The notes beneath the pieces are model-generated. The model was not told where the DNA came from and made no database searches. It worked only from the letters and a program-made list of their open reading frames with translations. A DNA stretch of 64,000 nt, taken from NCBI GenBank assembly GCA_963807015.1, contig CAWEAS010000002.1, positions 1-64,000 of the forward strand. The letters run 5' to 3'. The stretch is from JAJPKK01 sp963807015 (GTDB lineage: Bacteria; Pseudomonadota; Alphaproteobacteria; Rhizobiales; Xanthobacteraceae). This document shows, piece by piece, positions 9,411 through 18,169 of this stretch. The position numbers and the translations under genes are program-made. Within the stretch, counting starts at the first letter, position 1. Each line of letters starts with the position of its first letter.

Positions 9411-9910
9411 ACAAGTTTATCTACAAACAAGGCCGTGATTGTGGAGCTTTTATCGCGCCTAGGCCGAAGGGTGCGCAACATCGGCGATGCCGTAACATCG
9501 TCAAGCAACTTTAATTTTACGGTATAATTCGGTAATGAAACTAAGTTCCGACTTTTCGGAACTCGTCATCTCATCAGCAGCGCCTATGTCGTAAGTTGGG
9601 GAGCCGAACGGGTTACACAAGGGGGTCGTCCGAGATTACCGACATCGCGCCACGATTGCTCCCCAATTCTAAGGTTCCGATGGTTGGAGTGTCGCGCGAC
9701 GCCGGTGCAGGGTCAGCCGCAGTGGCCCTAAGGTCCGGTGTCGATCCGATCGCAGATGAGCTGTTGCTACCCGTCAGGCCGCCCTTATTCCGGTCCCGTT
9801 TCCAATGCCCTGCGTTTAATCAGCCGACCGGCATTTTTAAAGATTGCCCAACTTTTAATAGATATTGCGTGACTTGACGACGGCGCGGGCCTCGCGCCGT
9901 CGCTCAGGTA
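9411..9910. other. 500 bases without a supported gene
   Basis: No frame here has both a start signal and protein-like content. The first part is AT-rich, with repeated TTTATCTACAAACAA at 9398-9412 and 9417-9431, and may carry the promoter of the exported protein. Confidence 0.4.
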
Positions 9911-10069
9911 CTACGGGCTACATGACCCGGTGTCGCCAGCGTCCCTTTGCTTTTGCTTTTCCTCAGCGAGCAAGGTGAGAATTTGCTCCCGCTGGGTTTC
10001 GTCTATTACCGTTTCGAGAAGACGATGATAACGCTCAACGTTTTGGCGTCTAATGAACTCGTTCATCAT
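9911..10069 (-). CDS. short helical protein, 'FIRRQNVERYHRLLE' family
   Basis: 52 residues, MMNEFIRRQNVERYHRLLET.., then DETQREQILTLLAEEKQKQ. GGAGG lies just upstream of the double ATG. A paralogue of the same layout (FVHIQNLIHYRKLL..ELERQRILKLLVEEE) is at 52939-53085. Such two-helix proteins are common and uncharacterised in Bradyrhizobium relatives. Confidence 0.65.
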   Translation of the reverse strand: MMNEFIRRQNVERYHRLLETVIDETQREQILTLLAEEKQKQRDAGDTGSCSP

Positions 10070-10280
10070 GGACCTCCACTCGCGGGCGGCCCCCGTCCCG
10101 CTTGGATCGTGGTCCAAGTCGAAAATGCCGTCTGAGCAATTTGGTACACTGCGGGAAATGCTCGCTATGTTGTTGCCGAAGACGTTGTCCCAGGGCTGAA
10201 ATCCCTGGGGTCCGGGACACACGGGACAATAAACAATTGGTGCCTCGGCGACTCTGGCGGGCACCTGCCGCTTTCCCGCA

Positions 10281-10374
10281 CTTCGCGCAAACACCCTTCT
10301 TGGGCGGCATGACAAAGCGAGACCGCTTCGCCCGCTGGTTGATATGGATCAAGGCGAAGGCGAAACGGCCGCGA
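10281..10374. repeat. dispersed duplicate, copy 1 of 2
   Basis: This ~94-base stretch matches 10812-10908 in the same orientation. The last ~35 bases, GATATGGATCAAGGCGAAGG onward, are identical; the earlier part matches with small differences. On the minus strand both copies include an ATG followed by CCGCCxAAGAAGGG (MPPKKGV). It may be a duplicated 5' region of a small gene: copy 1 encodes MPPKKGVCAKCGKAAGARQ on the minus strand. Confidence 0.55.
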
Positions 10375-10393
10375 TATGAATGCGGTAGCTGGT

Positions 10394-10445
10394 CTGAACG
10401 TCGTGCCTGAACGTCGCGCCTGAACGTCGTGCCTGAACGTCGTGC
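10394..10445. repeat. four tandem 13-base repeats
   Basis: CTGAACGTCGTGC occurs four times head to tail; the second copy has one mismatch. It lies in a non-coding gap. Confidence 0.8.
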
Positions 10446-10567
10446 ACTGAAGCCGATGAACTCAAACGAGCAACGATCAAGCGGCTGATTGCCGAAGAAG
10501 AAGCTAAGCTGCGGGCGTCGAATGATCCGCCAGACCAGCACGCTTAGCAAACAGCAAGCTTAGCCAC

Positions 10568-10765
10568 ATGAGCATCGAGGCCGACGAGTATCGGGCCAAT
10601 TCCGCTTTGTGCTTGAACCACGCTGCGGCGACTCACGATCCTGAGGTAAAGGCCACGTTTGAAGACCTTGCGCGTGAATGGCTGGAAGTTGCTTGGCACC
10701 TCGAAGACCAAGAGCGTAGGGACCAGGATCGCAAGCAGGCATGTGACTCGGCGTCGAAACCGTGA
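10568..10765 (+). CDS. small helical-hairpin protein, YR..A..WL..A family
   Basis: 65 residues: MSIEADEYRANSALCLNHAA, then DPEVKATFEDLAREWLEVAWHLEDQ. The pattern Tyr-Arg, Ala-rich helix with Cys, 'DPxxK', then 'LxxxAxxWLxxA' recurs in five other short genes in this window. It looks like a soluble two-helix protein. Function unknown. Confidence 0.65.
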   Translation: MSIEADEYRANSALCLNHAAATHDPEVKATFEDLAREWLEVAWHLEDQERRDQDRKQACDSASKP

Positions 10766-10811
10766 CCCCTGGATGCAGCTGCTGCTTCGGCTACTTTGCG
10801 CCGCTGCTGCA

Positions 10812-10908
10812 TTTCGCGCACAACGCCCTTCTTCGGCGGCATGACAGAGCACCCGCTTCTTCGGTCACTGGGTTGATATGGATCAAGGCGAAGGCGAAAC
10901 GGCCGCGA
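10812..10908. repeat. dispersed duplicate, copy 2 of 2
   Basis: Partner of 10281-10374 (see there). The minus-strand reading starts MPPKKGV but loses the CxxC seen in copy 1, so this copy looks decayed. Confidence 0.5.
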
Positions 10909-10921
10909 CATCAAGCTGCCC

Positions 10922-11020
10922 ATGATCTTCGCCCTCATTCTCATGGCCATTGCTCTTGCGCTCATGATTGGAGTTTGCGTTGCCACAATTCCCGGGCAAC
11001 AGGTCCAACGTCTCAGTTAG
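10922..11020 (+). CDS. 32-residue single-span membrane peptide
   Basis: MIFALILMAIALALMIGVCV followed by ATIPGQQVQRLS: one hydrophobic helix with a short polar tail. Too short for most gene finders. No clear ribosome binding site is visible, so expression is uncertain. Compare the 32-residue membrane ORF at 36504-36602. Confidence 0.4.
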   Translation: MIFALILMAIALALMIGVCVATIPGQQVQRLS

Positions 11021-11192
11021 TCGTCAGCGCGATTCGTTGCCGACTAACCGAGAGTCGCCGGACAGTTGCGTCAGTATCGGGCTTGCAGAGAAGTCCTGCC
11101 GCAAGGCGGGGCTTCATTTTTTGCGCGGATGAAACAAAGGGCTTAGGTCGGAACGTTTCTCGCCTTTGGGGACGAGCCAGGAGGATGGTAAC

Positions 11193-11633
11193 GTGCCGAC
11201 AATCGATGAACGCATCCAACAAATGCTAAAGAAAAGGCAGGCCGCTAACGAAGCTGCATCACGCGCCAGTATGGCGGCGGCGGATGCCGATAAAGCTAAG
11301 AAGGAACAGTTGAAACAACTACGCGAGAAATGGACTAAGGACGCCGATACAATCGATGCGGCCGTTAAGTCGCTAAACGAGAAGTTGGCACCGCTTGGCG
11401 TTACATTCACCTTTCTGGCGAAGCCCGGCAGTCCAGGCATCTCAATTGCTACCGCAGCATTTGAGGGCAGTGGACCAAAGGGCCTAGGCAAGATGACGTT
11501 CAACGTCTTTGAAACTGGAGATGTCCATGTCTATTTTAATACACAAATCGCAAGTCAGCAATTTGATCTAACGAAAGCTGAACAAGAAACTTACGAAAAT
11601 GTCCTCCTAGATTTCGCGGAACGTCTTAGCTGA
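11193..11633 (+). CDS. hypothetical 146-residue protein with N-terminal coiled coil
   Basis: The GTG at 11193 has AGGAGG 8 bases upstream and is preferred to a TTG at 11166. Residues ~5-60 are a charged, Ala-rich coiled coil (DERIQQMLKKRQAANEA, KAKKEQLKQLREKW). The rest is a compact alpha/beta domain (KLAPLGVTFTFLAKPGSPG ... NVFETGDVHVYFNTQ). I do not recognise the family. It appears to be a single gene with its own ribosome binding site. Confidence 0.7.
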   Translation: MPTIDERIQQMLKKRQAANEAASRASMAAADADKAKKEQLKQLREKWTKDADTIDAAVKSLNEKLAPLGVTFTFLAKPGSPGISIATAAFEGSGPKGLGKMTFNVFETGDVHVYFNTQIASQQFDLTKAEQETYENVLLDFAERLS

Positions 11634-11817
11634 GGTTGCCACAATCAAACCGAGACATCACGTTGCGGCCAGACATTGACTTTAGCTGATCGCCACCGGG
11701 CGCAAGTGTTGGATAAGAGCGGAAACGATTGGCACTGAACCGGTATTAGGTGGTATCCTGGACAATTTTGCAGCAGCCACATTGACCGGCGATTAAGCTG
11801 GCGAATTGGTGTTGAGC

Positions 11818-12090
11818 ATGATCGAATTGGAACCGGTCGCTGGACAACTCGTGTGCGTCACCGCTCCACGGTTCGGTGATGGAGTGCCCCGCGTCTGTGC
11901 CTATGTTGTTGCCGAAACCGATCCAAAAAGGGCCGAGGAGATCGTCAAAGCCAAAATTGCTCCAGATGAGCGAGTGACTGGAGTGTGGCCGCTACCCGCT
12001 TGGGCAGTCACGGAATTTGACTTGAGGCCGGGGCATTGCACTTTTTGGCGTGACCGACCACCAGGCAATGCGGGCATAACCAGGTCTTAA
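11818..12090 (+). CDS. hypothetical 90-residue protein
   Basis: Starts MIELEPVAGQLVCVTAPRFG and continues VCAYVVAETDPKRAEEIVKA.., VWPLPAWAVTEFDLRPGHC. The sequence is protein-like with alternating beta and helix, but I know no homologue. The ribosome binding site is weak (TTGAGC), so the start is provisional. Confidence 0.5.
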   Translation: MIELEPVAGQLVCVTAPRFGDGVPRVCAYVVAETDPKRAEEIVKAKIAPDERVTGVWPLPAWAVTEFDLRPGHCTFWRDRPPGNAGITRS

Positions 12091-12245
12091 TATCTGACCG
12101 CTGAATCCCTCGACAAGGGTGACATAAAACGGTCGAACCTAACGACAACTTAGAGTATTTTGAAACCTGCGGGGGGCTAAACTCGGAGACGCATCATGCC
12201 CTTCTCCATTTCAACTGGCCTGCACCCGGTTCGGTTGACACCCGC

Positions 12246-13113
12246 TTAAGCTAATCCGGCCTGTCGCTCGAACTCCATGGGGCTCATGTAGCCGATTGTC
12301 GAGTGCCTTCGTTTTGGATTGTAGAAGCGTTCGATGTAGTCGAACACGTCAGCCTTGGCATCCTCCCTCGTTCGATAGGTTTTGCGCGCTGTGCGCTCAG
12401 TCTTGAGCGAGGAGAAGAAGCTCTCCATCGCTGCATTGTCCCAAACGTTGCCTGATCGGCTCATCGAGCAGACAACGCCATGGTCGGCGAGCAACCGTTG
12501 GAACTGCTCGCTGGTGTATTGGCTGCCACGATCGGAGTGATGCAGCAGCGCATCCGGTTTGCCTCGACGCCAGATCGCCATCACCAAGGCATCGGTGACG
12601 AACTGGGCCGTCATCTCTGCGCTCATCGACCAACCAACGACGCGTCGGGAGAACAGATCGATCACCGCAGCGACGTAGAGCCAGCCTTCCGCCGTCCACA
12701 CGTATGTGAAGTCGGCAATCCATTTGCGATTGGGAGAGAGCGCCACGAAGGTGCGGTCGAGCACGTTGGTAGCGATGGCGGCGACCTCCCGCTCACCCGG
12801 ATCGGGCGGCAGTCGACGCCGACGCGGACGGGCTTTGAGAGCCTGCGATCGCATCAACCGCTCAATCCGATGAAGTCCGCATTGAATGCCTTCTGCAAGG
12901 AGATCGCGCCAGACGCGCCTGGCTCCATAGGTTCGATCGCTGCCGATGAAGCTCGCTCGAAACCTTCACGCCGAGCTCTTCATCGCTGCGGCTGCGTCGG
13001 CTGCGCGGTCGCTGCAGCCAGGCGTACAGTCCTCCGCGCGAGACACCGAGCGCCCCGCACATCCAGTCCACGGCCCAGATCCCCCGGTGCTTCGCAATGA
13101 AGGCGAACTTCAC
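12246..13113 (-). pseudogene. IS3-family transposase OrfB, frameshifted
   Basis: Catalytic DDE subunit of the IS3 transposase. The N-terminal part (MKFAFIAKHRGIWAVDWMCG..GLYAWLQRPRS) and the core lie in different frames, joined by removing one base near 12952. The core carries IADFTYV, HHSDRGSQYTS and NAAMESFFSSLKTE, the three DDE blocks. OrfB is normally produced as an OrfAB fusion by -1 frameshifting. The slippery A7 run at 13143-13149 (read on the minus strand) at the OrfA/OrfB overlap fits that. The additional frameshift should abolish the full product. Confidence 0.88.
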
Positions 13114-13400
13114 GTCGACTCCTTCGCGAAGTAGGCCGCGGCTTTTTTTAGGATGTCTCGTTCAGCCTTCAGCTTGAGCACCTCGCGCTTGAGTCGCGCG
13201 ATCTCCAACTGCTCGGGCTTCATCTGACCCTGGCCGGGAAACGCCTGCTGCGGATCAGCAGCCAGTGCCTTCACCCAATTGCGCAGCTGTGTCGGATGAA
13301 CGTTCAGGTCCTGCGAGGCTTGCGCATACGAGACCCCGCGATCTCTGATCAGGCGCACAGCCTCAAGTTTGAATTCCCGCGTAAACCTTCGTCGCTCCAT
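13110..13400 (-). CDS. IS3-family transposase OrfA
   Basis: 96 residues: an N-terminal helix-turn-helix (MERRRFTREFKLEAVRLIRD..SYAQASQDLNVHPTQLRNWV) that binds the IS ends, then a leucine-zipper-like coiled coil (LEIARLKREVLKLKAERDIL). Intact and typical in length. It overlaps OrfB by 4 bases. The A7 run near 13143 probably drives programmed -1 frameshifting. Confidence 0.9.
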   Translation of the reverse strand: MERRRFTREFKLEAVRLIRDRGVSYAQASQDLNVHPTQLRNWVKALAADPQQAFPGQGQMKPEQLEIARLKREVLKLKAERDILKKAAAYFAKEST

Positions 13401-13775
13401 GACTCACCTCCGGTCCCATAAAAACACCTAACTCGGTGTCTTCGGAACCGGGTGCAGGCCAAACGGCCCTCTTGGGCTCACAGCTAGTCCTCATTGCTTC
13501 CGTGGATCGAATCCCAAATCTAAACTATGCCCCGATCTGTCGCGACCAGACCGATCCGACGACGGAAAACATCAAGCAGTGTGTGGTGAACGAAAAAGTT
13601 GCTCGGGAGATGATGATCAAGGAATGGTCGCAATTTACACATCGGGACAAAGCAAACTGCCGCTGGGAAACAAGTTTGGATAAAAGCCCAAGCTACATAA
13701 ATTTATACACCTGCCTGTGGATGGAGGCGAGCAATAGGAAAGCGTCAAAGGGCAAAATGAAAAATGATTTTTAGC

Positions 13776-13802
13776 GGACGATCCAGTCGTATGGGATCGT
13801 CC
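13776..13802. terminator. perfect 9-bp hairpin between convergent genes
   Basis: GGACGATCC and GGATCGTCC flank a 9-base loop. It sits between the end of the split exported-protein gene (13774) and the end of the H-NS gene (13852). No T tract follows, so this is a candidate terminator or RNA-stabilising hairpin only. Confidence 0.45.
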
Positions 13803-13851
13803 AGCCTTCTTCGTTCGAAACTGACGCCTGGAACCAAGAAGTTTGTAGGTT

Positions 13852-14235
13852 CTATGCGACCTTGCGAGGCCGCCCACGCTTCTTGGCCGGCATCTTTTTA
13901 GCTGCCGGCTTCGCCGCTCCGCCAATCGCAAAATCTTCAAGCTTCTTGCCACCTTTCATTGCGGCGGTAAGCCAACGCGGCTTCAGCCCGCGACCAGCCC
14001 AAGTTTCGGAAGGATTCTCGGGATTGCGGTATTTCGGGGCAACAATGGTCCCACGAAGCGCACCGCGAGGACGACCAGGGCGGGCATGGCCATCGCCAAG
14101 ACGAGAGAGATGAGCGAGTTTAGTTTCAAGCTCGCGCCGCTCTTCGACCACTTTTGCGGTCAACGCGGCTTCGACCTGGGATTGCAGTTGAAAGAGTTTC
14201 TCAACCGACATTGACTTTAATGGCAAGGCGGGCAT
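13852..14235 (-). CDS. H-NS family nucleoid-associated protein
   Basis: 127 residues. The N-terminal coiled coil (SVEKLFQLQSQVEAALTAK..RRELETKLAHL) oligomerises. The C-terminal DNA-binding domain has PKYRNPENPSETWAGRGLKP and RWLTAAMKGGKKLEDF. A Lys/Arg tail (KKMPAKKRGRPRKVA) adds AT-hook-like contact. H-NS proteins silence AT-rich, often horizontally acquired DNA. It is transcribed away from the TIR gene, whose 3' half is AT-rich. Start taken as MPALPLKS; MSVEK eight codons in is an alternative. Confidence 0.88.
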   Translation of the reverse strand: MPALPLKSMSVEKLFQLQSQVEAALTAKVVEERRELETKLAHLSRLGDGHARPGRPRGALRGTIVAPKYRNPENPSETWAGRGLKPRWLTAAMKGGKKLEDFAIGGAAKPAAKKMPAKKRGRPRKVA

Positions 14236-14374
14236 GACGTTTGATCCTTTGGATGTTCAGGGCATCGGCGAATCAGTGATATTGTCGGTAACAAAATTAG
14301 AGAATGTAAAGGGCCATTACCAACGCCGTACCGGCAGTGGATGACGCCAAGAGTTGATCGGGGCAATTCGCGGG

Positions 14375-15538
14375 ATGGCCGACATCTTCATCAGTTATTC
14401 GAAGACCGACCGGATCGAGACAGCCAAGCTTTCGGCGTTCCTTGAATCTCACGGCTACGCCGTTTGGTGGGACAACGATTTACAGAGCGGCGACGAATTC
14501 CGGGATGTGATCATTGGCGAACTCGCCAAGGCGCGAGCCGTTATCGTCATTTGGTCGCCCACATCCATCAACTCCGATTGGGTTCGGTCAGAAGCGGGCC
14601 GAGCCCATGCCGACCGCAAGCTGATTCCCGTTCGGTCCTCGGAAATCGATTACAAGCAAATTCCGCCACCCTTTGATGTCCTGCACACGGAGCCGATCAA
14701 CAATCGGGAAAACATTCGGGCCGCCGTTGTTGGGCAACTGGCGAAGCCGGACACGCCTATCCCGATCTCGAAACGGGTGTTGTCCGCTCTCAAGTACCAG
14801 GGATTGAATTGGTTCGGGATTTGCGGGGCCGCGATTACGGTCTTCACCGGGCTGAAGGGGGTGATTGAACTCGCTGATTGGGCTCGGTGGCTGATCGATC
14901 ATTGGATCGACTTCGTACATAGCTTTTGGAATCAGGTCTTCGGGTTCCTTCAGGTCAGCATTCCGAGAGGGCAATCTATCGCAATCTCTTTCGTCGTTTT
15001 TTGCACATCGATAGCAATCTGCAGTCGTTTTCAGCGGACCGGCAATGATAACAATAAGCGGTTGTCGATATTTTCAATGTGCTTGGCGGCGGTATTGGGT
15101 ATAATTTCATACCATGTTCTTTTTTATCCCGTACTTATCATATTTGTAGATATGACGAAGCCAAGCTATGCGTTGGCAGATTACCTAATACTCATTGTTG
15201 TGAATGCAATCGCGCTGTTGGTCATGTTTGGAGTTCTCAAATGGTTATTGCACATGTCTACACTTGATAGCTTGAGTATATGGTTGTTATATAATGCTAC
15301 TCTTTCGTTGATGTTTGCTGTACCCTTTGGGGATATCGCACTCGACCCAGCGGACGAATCGTTACAATGGCTCGATTTCGTCTTTGTTCCCACGCTTCCG
15401 GCGATATTGATGATGCTGATTGGTAAGCCGCGCCCCCTTATCAAGCGACTATCAGTCGTTGTGGTGGGTCTGGCCTTGTTGCTTATCCTCAACAAGCTTT
15501 CGATCCTTGGCATCCAGGTTCAGCCCCCAAAGGGATAG
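14375..15538 (+). CDS. TIR-domain protein with multiple membrane spans
   Basis: 387 residues from MADIFISYSKTDR. Residues 1-120 form a TIR domain: the FISYSKTD box, GYAVWWDNDLQSGDEF, then VIVIWSPTSINSDWVRSEAG with the Trp and conserved Glu of NADase-type TIRs, and KLIPVR. Residues ~145-385 contain about six or seven hydrophobic helices (GICGAAITVFTGLKGVI, SIAISFVVFCTSIAIC, LGIISYHVLFYPVLIIF, DYLILIVVNAIALLVMF, VVVVGLALLLILNKL). Bacterial TIR proteins commonly degrade NAD during phage defence. No partner gene is adjacent. The membrane half is much more AT-rich than its surroundings, suggesting foreign origin or a chimera. Confidence 0.8.
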   Translation: MADIFISYSKTDRIETAKLSAFLESHGYAVWWDNDLQSGDEFRDVIIGELAKARAVIVIWSPTSINSDWVRSEAGRAHADRKLIPVRSSEIDYKQIPPPFDVLHTEPINNRENIRAAVVGQLAKPDTPIPISKRVLSALKYQGLNWFGICGAAITVFTGLKGVIELADWARWLIDHWIDFVHSFWNQVFGFLQVSIPRGQSIAISFVVFCTSIAICSRFQRTGNDNNKRLSIFSMCLAAVLGIISYHVLFYPVLIIFVDMTKPSYALADYLILIVVNAIALLVMFGVLKWLLHMSTLDSLSIWLLYNATLSLMFAVPFGDIALDPADESLQWLDFVFVPTLPAILMMLIGKPRPLIKRLSVVVVGLALLLILNKLSILGIQVQPPKG

Positions 15539-15717
15539 ACTCACGCTGGCCCGCTCCCACAGCCTTTGAAAAGGTTGAGCGGCTCAATTGCTCCTCTTTA
15601 CGTTCGATTTCGGCCTGAGCCGCCGATCTGGGTGCGTGATCATGGTTCGTCTCTGTTCCAAATTTGCCGGACCAGGAAGGGGCGAAAGCATTCGGTGAGG
15701 GCCGCAGGTGACGGCGA

Positions 15718-17351
15718 TCAGGCGGCGAGTTTGGCCGCGCTCGGCTTCCAGTTCCATGGGAGGAGCTGGTCGATCAGGTGAGCCGGGTGCTCGGCGATGC
15801 TGGCGAGCACGTCGGCCAGCCAAGCCTGTGGATCCACATCGTTCATCTTTGCCGTGACGATGAGGCTGTACATGGCGGCTGCCCGCTGTCCGCCGCGATC
15901 GGAGCCGGCGAAGAGCCACGACTTCCTGCCGAGGGCAATTCCGCGCAGCGCCCGTTCGGCTGCATTGTTCGATAGGCAAATGCGCCCGTCGTCGAGGAAG
16001 CGGGTGAAGGCGGGCCAGCGCTTGAGCACGTACTCCATCGCTTTGGCGACGTCGTTGTCGCGAGAGAGCTTGGCGCGTTGTTTTCGCATCCAGTTCTCCA
16101 GGTCGGCCACCAGCGGTGCACTGAGCTGCTGGCGGACAGCTCGTCGCTGCTCGGCGCTCTGGCCATTGATCGATCGCTCGATCTCGAACAAGGCGTCGAT
16201 CCGCTTGACCGCCTCCAAGGCCAGTGGCGAGATCGGCGCCGGTGCTTTGCCTTGCGCCGTGCGGCGGGCATTCTCAGCGACATCCGCCAAGACGAAGAAC
16301 GGGCGACGTGCGTGGACCCAACACGCGGCTTCTAAAATGGGTCCGGGCTCGCGATCGGGCACGTACAGCTTGTTGTAGCCGCCGTAGGCGTCGGCCTGGA
16401 ATATCCCTGCGTAGCTGGCGAGGTGGGCCTGTGGATGTTCGGCGGTGCGGTCGCGCGAGTAGTAGAACATCGCCGCCGGCGGCGCGGTGCCGCCAAACGG
16501 GCGATCGTCGCGCACGTAAACCCAACATCGCCCGGTGATCGTCTTGCCTTTGGCCAGGACCGGTACGGTGGTGCAACCGTTCGGCCCCGAATACATGGGC
16601 TTCCATGCGCCTCAGCAGCGGCTCGAGCACGGCGCAGCCGGCCCCCACATGGTCGGGCCAGAGTCGACAGACTGAGCGGAACGCCTTCCCTGGCATAGCG
16701 TTCAGCTTGGCGATTGAGCGGCTGATGCTGGCCAAACTTCTCGAACAGCATCATCGCCAGCAGGCTGGGCCCCACCAGGCCGCGGGCGATCACATGGAAC
16801 GGCGCCGGGGCTTGGCTGATCTTCTCGCAATCCCGGCAGGTGAACTTCTCGCGGACATGCTGGATTACCTTCCATTGCCGCGGGATCAATTCCAGCGTCT
16901 CGGTGATCGTCTCCCCAAGCTTGCGCAACCGGCTCCCACCGCAGCAAAGGCAAGCGGTCGGCCCCGGCACGATCACTCGTTCCCGCGGTAGATGTTCGGG
17001 GAATGGCTTGCGCGCGGGGCGCTTGCGTGTGAACGCCGTCACCGTCGTGGTCTTCGCCACCGCCCTCTCGGCGGCGATCTCGTCCTCGGGGGCTGCGCTC
17101 TCCAGCTCCTCGAACTGCAACTCGATCTGATCGAGAAGCCGCGACGTCCGCTCAGAACGGGAGCCATAGAGCTCGCGGGTCAGCTTCTTGATCTGCAGTT
17201 GCTGATGCGCAATCAGCGCCTGGTCGTCGGAGGCCTTGGCGCGGGCCACCGCCAGCTCGGCTTCGGCTTGTGCTGCCCGGGCCTTCTCAGCGATGAGGGC
17301 TGCCTTCAGCGCGTCGATGTCGTCAGGCGGTGCGCCAAGTTCCGAATCCAT
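15718..17351 (-). pseudogene. tnpC: IS66 transposase TnpC, frameshifted twice
   Basis: The N-terminal half (coiled coil, KKLTRELYGSRSERTSRLLDQ, zinc-binding CLCCGGSRLRKLGE and CRDCEKI) runs from 17351. One extra C near 16656 shifts the frame at ..STLA/DHVGAGCAVLEPL. Near 16574 about 11 bases appear deleted. The expected LHGDDTTVPVLAKG becomes LH/CTTVPVLAKG, which removes the first catalytic Asp. The remainder (YAGIFQADAYGGYNKLY, NNAAERALRGIALGRKSWLF) is in a third frame. This copy cannot be catalytically active. Confidence 0.88.
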
Positions 17352-17407
17352 GTCTCAGATAAAATCATAAATCGCGACCGCTGACTCTAAAAATGAAAGC
17401 GCCGCAA

Positions 17408-17611
17408 CTATCCGGCACGCTCCGGCCGGAAAGTATGAACAGGGTTCCTCCAATCGATGCCATCGAGCATGTAGGCGAGCTGCGAGGCCGAGATTCCAAC
17501 AACGCCGTTGGTCGGCGACTGGACCTGCAGAGCAAGCCCGTTCATGCCGCGCCTCATATCCGTTCGCCCGACCGCAAGCCAGACGCGGACGCCCGACGGA
17601 ACCGGAATCAT
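17408..17611 (-). pseudogene. tnpB: IS66 TnpB with internal deletion
   Basis: IS66 Orf2 accessory protein, normally ~115 residues; here only 67. The start MIPVPSGVRVWLAVGRTDMR and the end LAYMLDGIDWRNPVHTFRPE are family-like. The middle (about 45 residues, VFRGRRGDLIKIL-type segment) is missing, with the frame kept. The ATG overlaps the tnpA stop. Confidence 0.85.
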
Positions 17612-17997
17612 CGCCGCTCCAGAGCTTCGACGAGTTGGGAAAGCACAACGATATCGACGCCGGCATCGACGATTACACGCCGCTTGTTCGCTAACACGAT
17701 CTCAATTTGCCCCGACGCTGGTGGCATCGCAGGCCGAACATCTGGCACCACCACCGCCGGCACAAACCCAGCGTTCACGGGCCGAGACGTGAGCGTGCCG
17801 CGGCGATGCTCTCGTAGCCAGGTAAACAACAGAGACGTTGAAATCCCGTGCCGGCGCGCCGTCGCCGAAACTAGGCGTGGACCGCTCAGGCTCTCGGCAA
17901 TGATCCGAAGCTTCTCCTCTTCAGACCACCGTCGACGCCGCCCGGTCTCAACCACTTCAAGCCGATCGACCTGCGTATAGTGCGTATGACTAGCCAT
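17608..17997 (-). CDS. tnpA: IS66 TnpA (Orf1)
   Basis: 129 residues from MASHTHYTQVDRLEVVETGR. It has a helix-turn-helix (RWSEEEKLRIIAESLSGPRL, SATARRHGISTSLLFTWLRE) and a C-terminal region ending VLSQLVEALERR. This matches IS66 Orf1, whose role in transposition is accessory. It looks intact; upstream extension to 18093 is possible but atypical. Confidence 0.8.
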   Translation of the reverse strand: MASHTHYTQVDRLEVVETGRRRRWSEEEKLRIIAESLSGPRLVSATARRHGISTSLLFTWLREHRRGTLTSRPVNAGFVPAVVVPDVRPAMPPASGQIEIVLANKRRVIVDAGVDIVVLSQLVEALERR

Positions 17998-18169
17998 ACG
18001 CCCTGTCTTCAACAGCCAGCTACTTCCAGCAAGGCGGCACTCGCCGAAGGCTAACATCGTATCGAAATGCCTGCTGAGATCAAAGTAACGCATCCCGGTT
18101 GAATAGCGGGGTTAACTCGTTTTGCGTGCCGTCTTCGACATACTCTTGGCGTCTTAAAGAGGAGGCCGG

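Larger units (their letters stand above)
12216..13461 (-). mobile_element. IS3-family insertion sequence, 1,246 bp
   Basis: Ends are near-perfect inverted repeats: TGGCCTGCACCCGGTTC.G at 12216 and its complement ending at 13461, 24 of 28 bases matching. Both ends have the TG..CA form of IS3. Flanks carry a 3-base target duplication AAC (12213-12215 and 13462-13464). It encodes OrfA and OrfB; OrfB has a frameshift, so the copy is probably inactive. Confidence 0.9.
12196..13774 (+). pseudogene. small exported Cys-containing protein, split by an IS3 insertion
   Basis: Removing the IS at 12216-13461 and one copy of the 3-base duplication AAC joins ATG-CCC-TTC-TCC-ATT-TCA to ACG-GCC-CTC-TTG in frame. 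The result is a 109-residue protein: MPFSISTALLGSQLVLIASV as a signal-like N-terminus, then PICRDQTD..IKQCVVNEKVAREM..EWSQFTHRDKANC..YINLYTCLWMEA with four Cys. CGGAG lies upstream of the ATG. This Cys and Trp spacing recalls short exported proteins of Bradyrhizobium relatives. The element breaks the gene after codon 6. Confidence 0.75.
15684..18055 (-). mobile_element. decayed IS66-family element, about 2.37 kb
   Basis: Gene order tnpA-tnpB-tnpC on the minus strand is that of IS66. Degenerate inverted repeats lie at the ends: AGCATTCGGTGAGGGCCGC near 15687 against GTTAGCCTTCGGCGAG (read inward from 18055). No 8-base target duplication is visible. tnpB and tnpC are damaged, so the element is dead. 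Confidence 0.8.

Noticed and set aside
15676..18063. 8-base target duplication for the IS66 element
   Set aside because: Flanks GAAGGGGC and ATCGTATC do not match; the element is too decayed or ends are misplaced.
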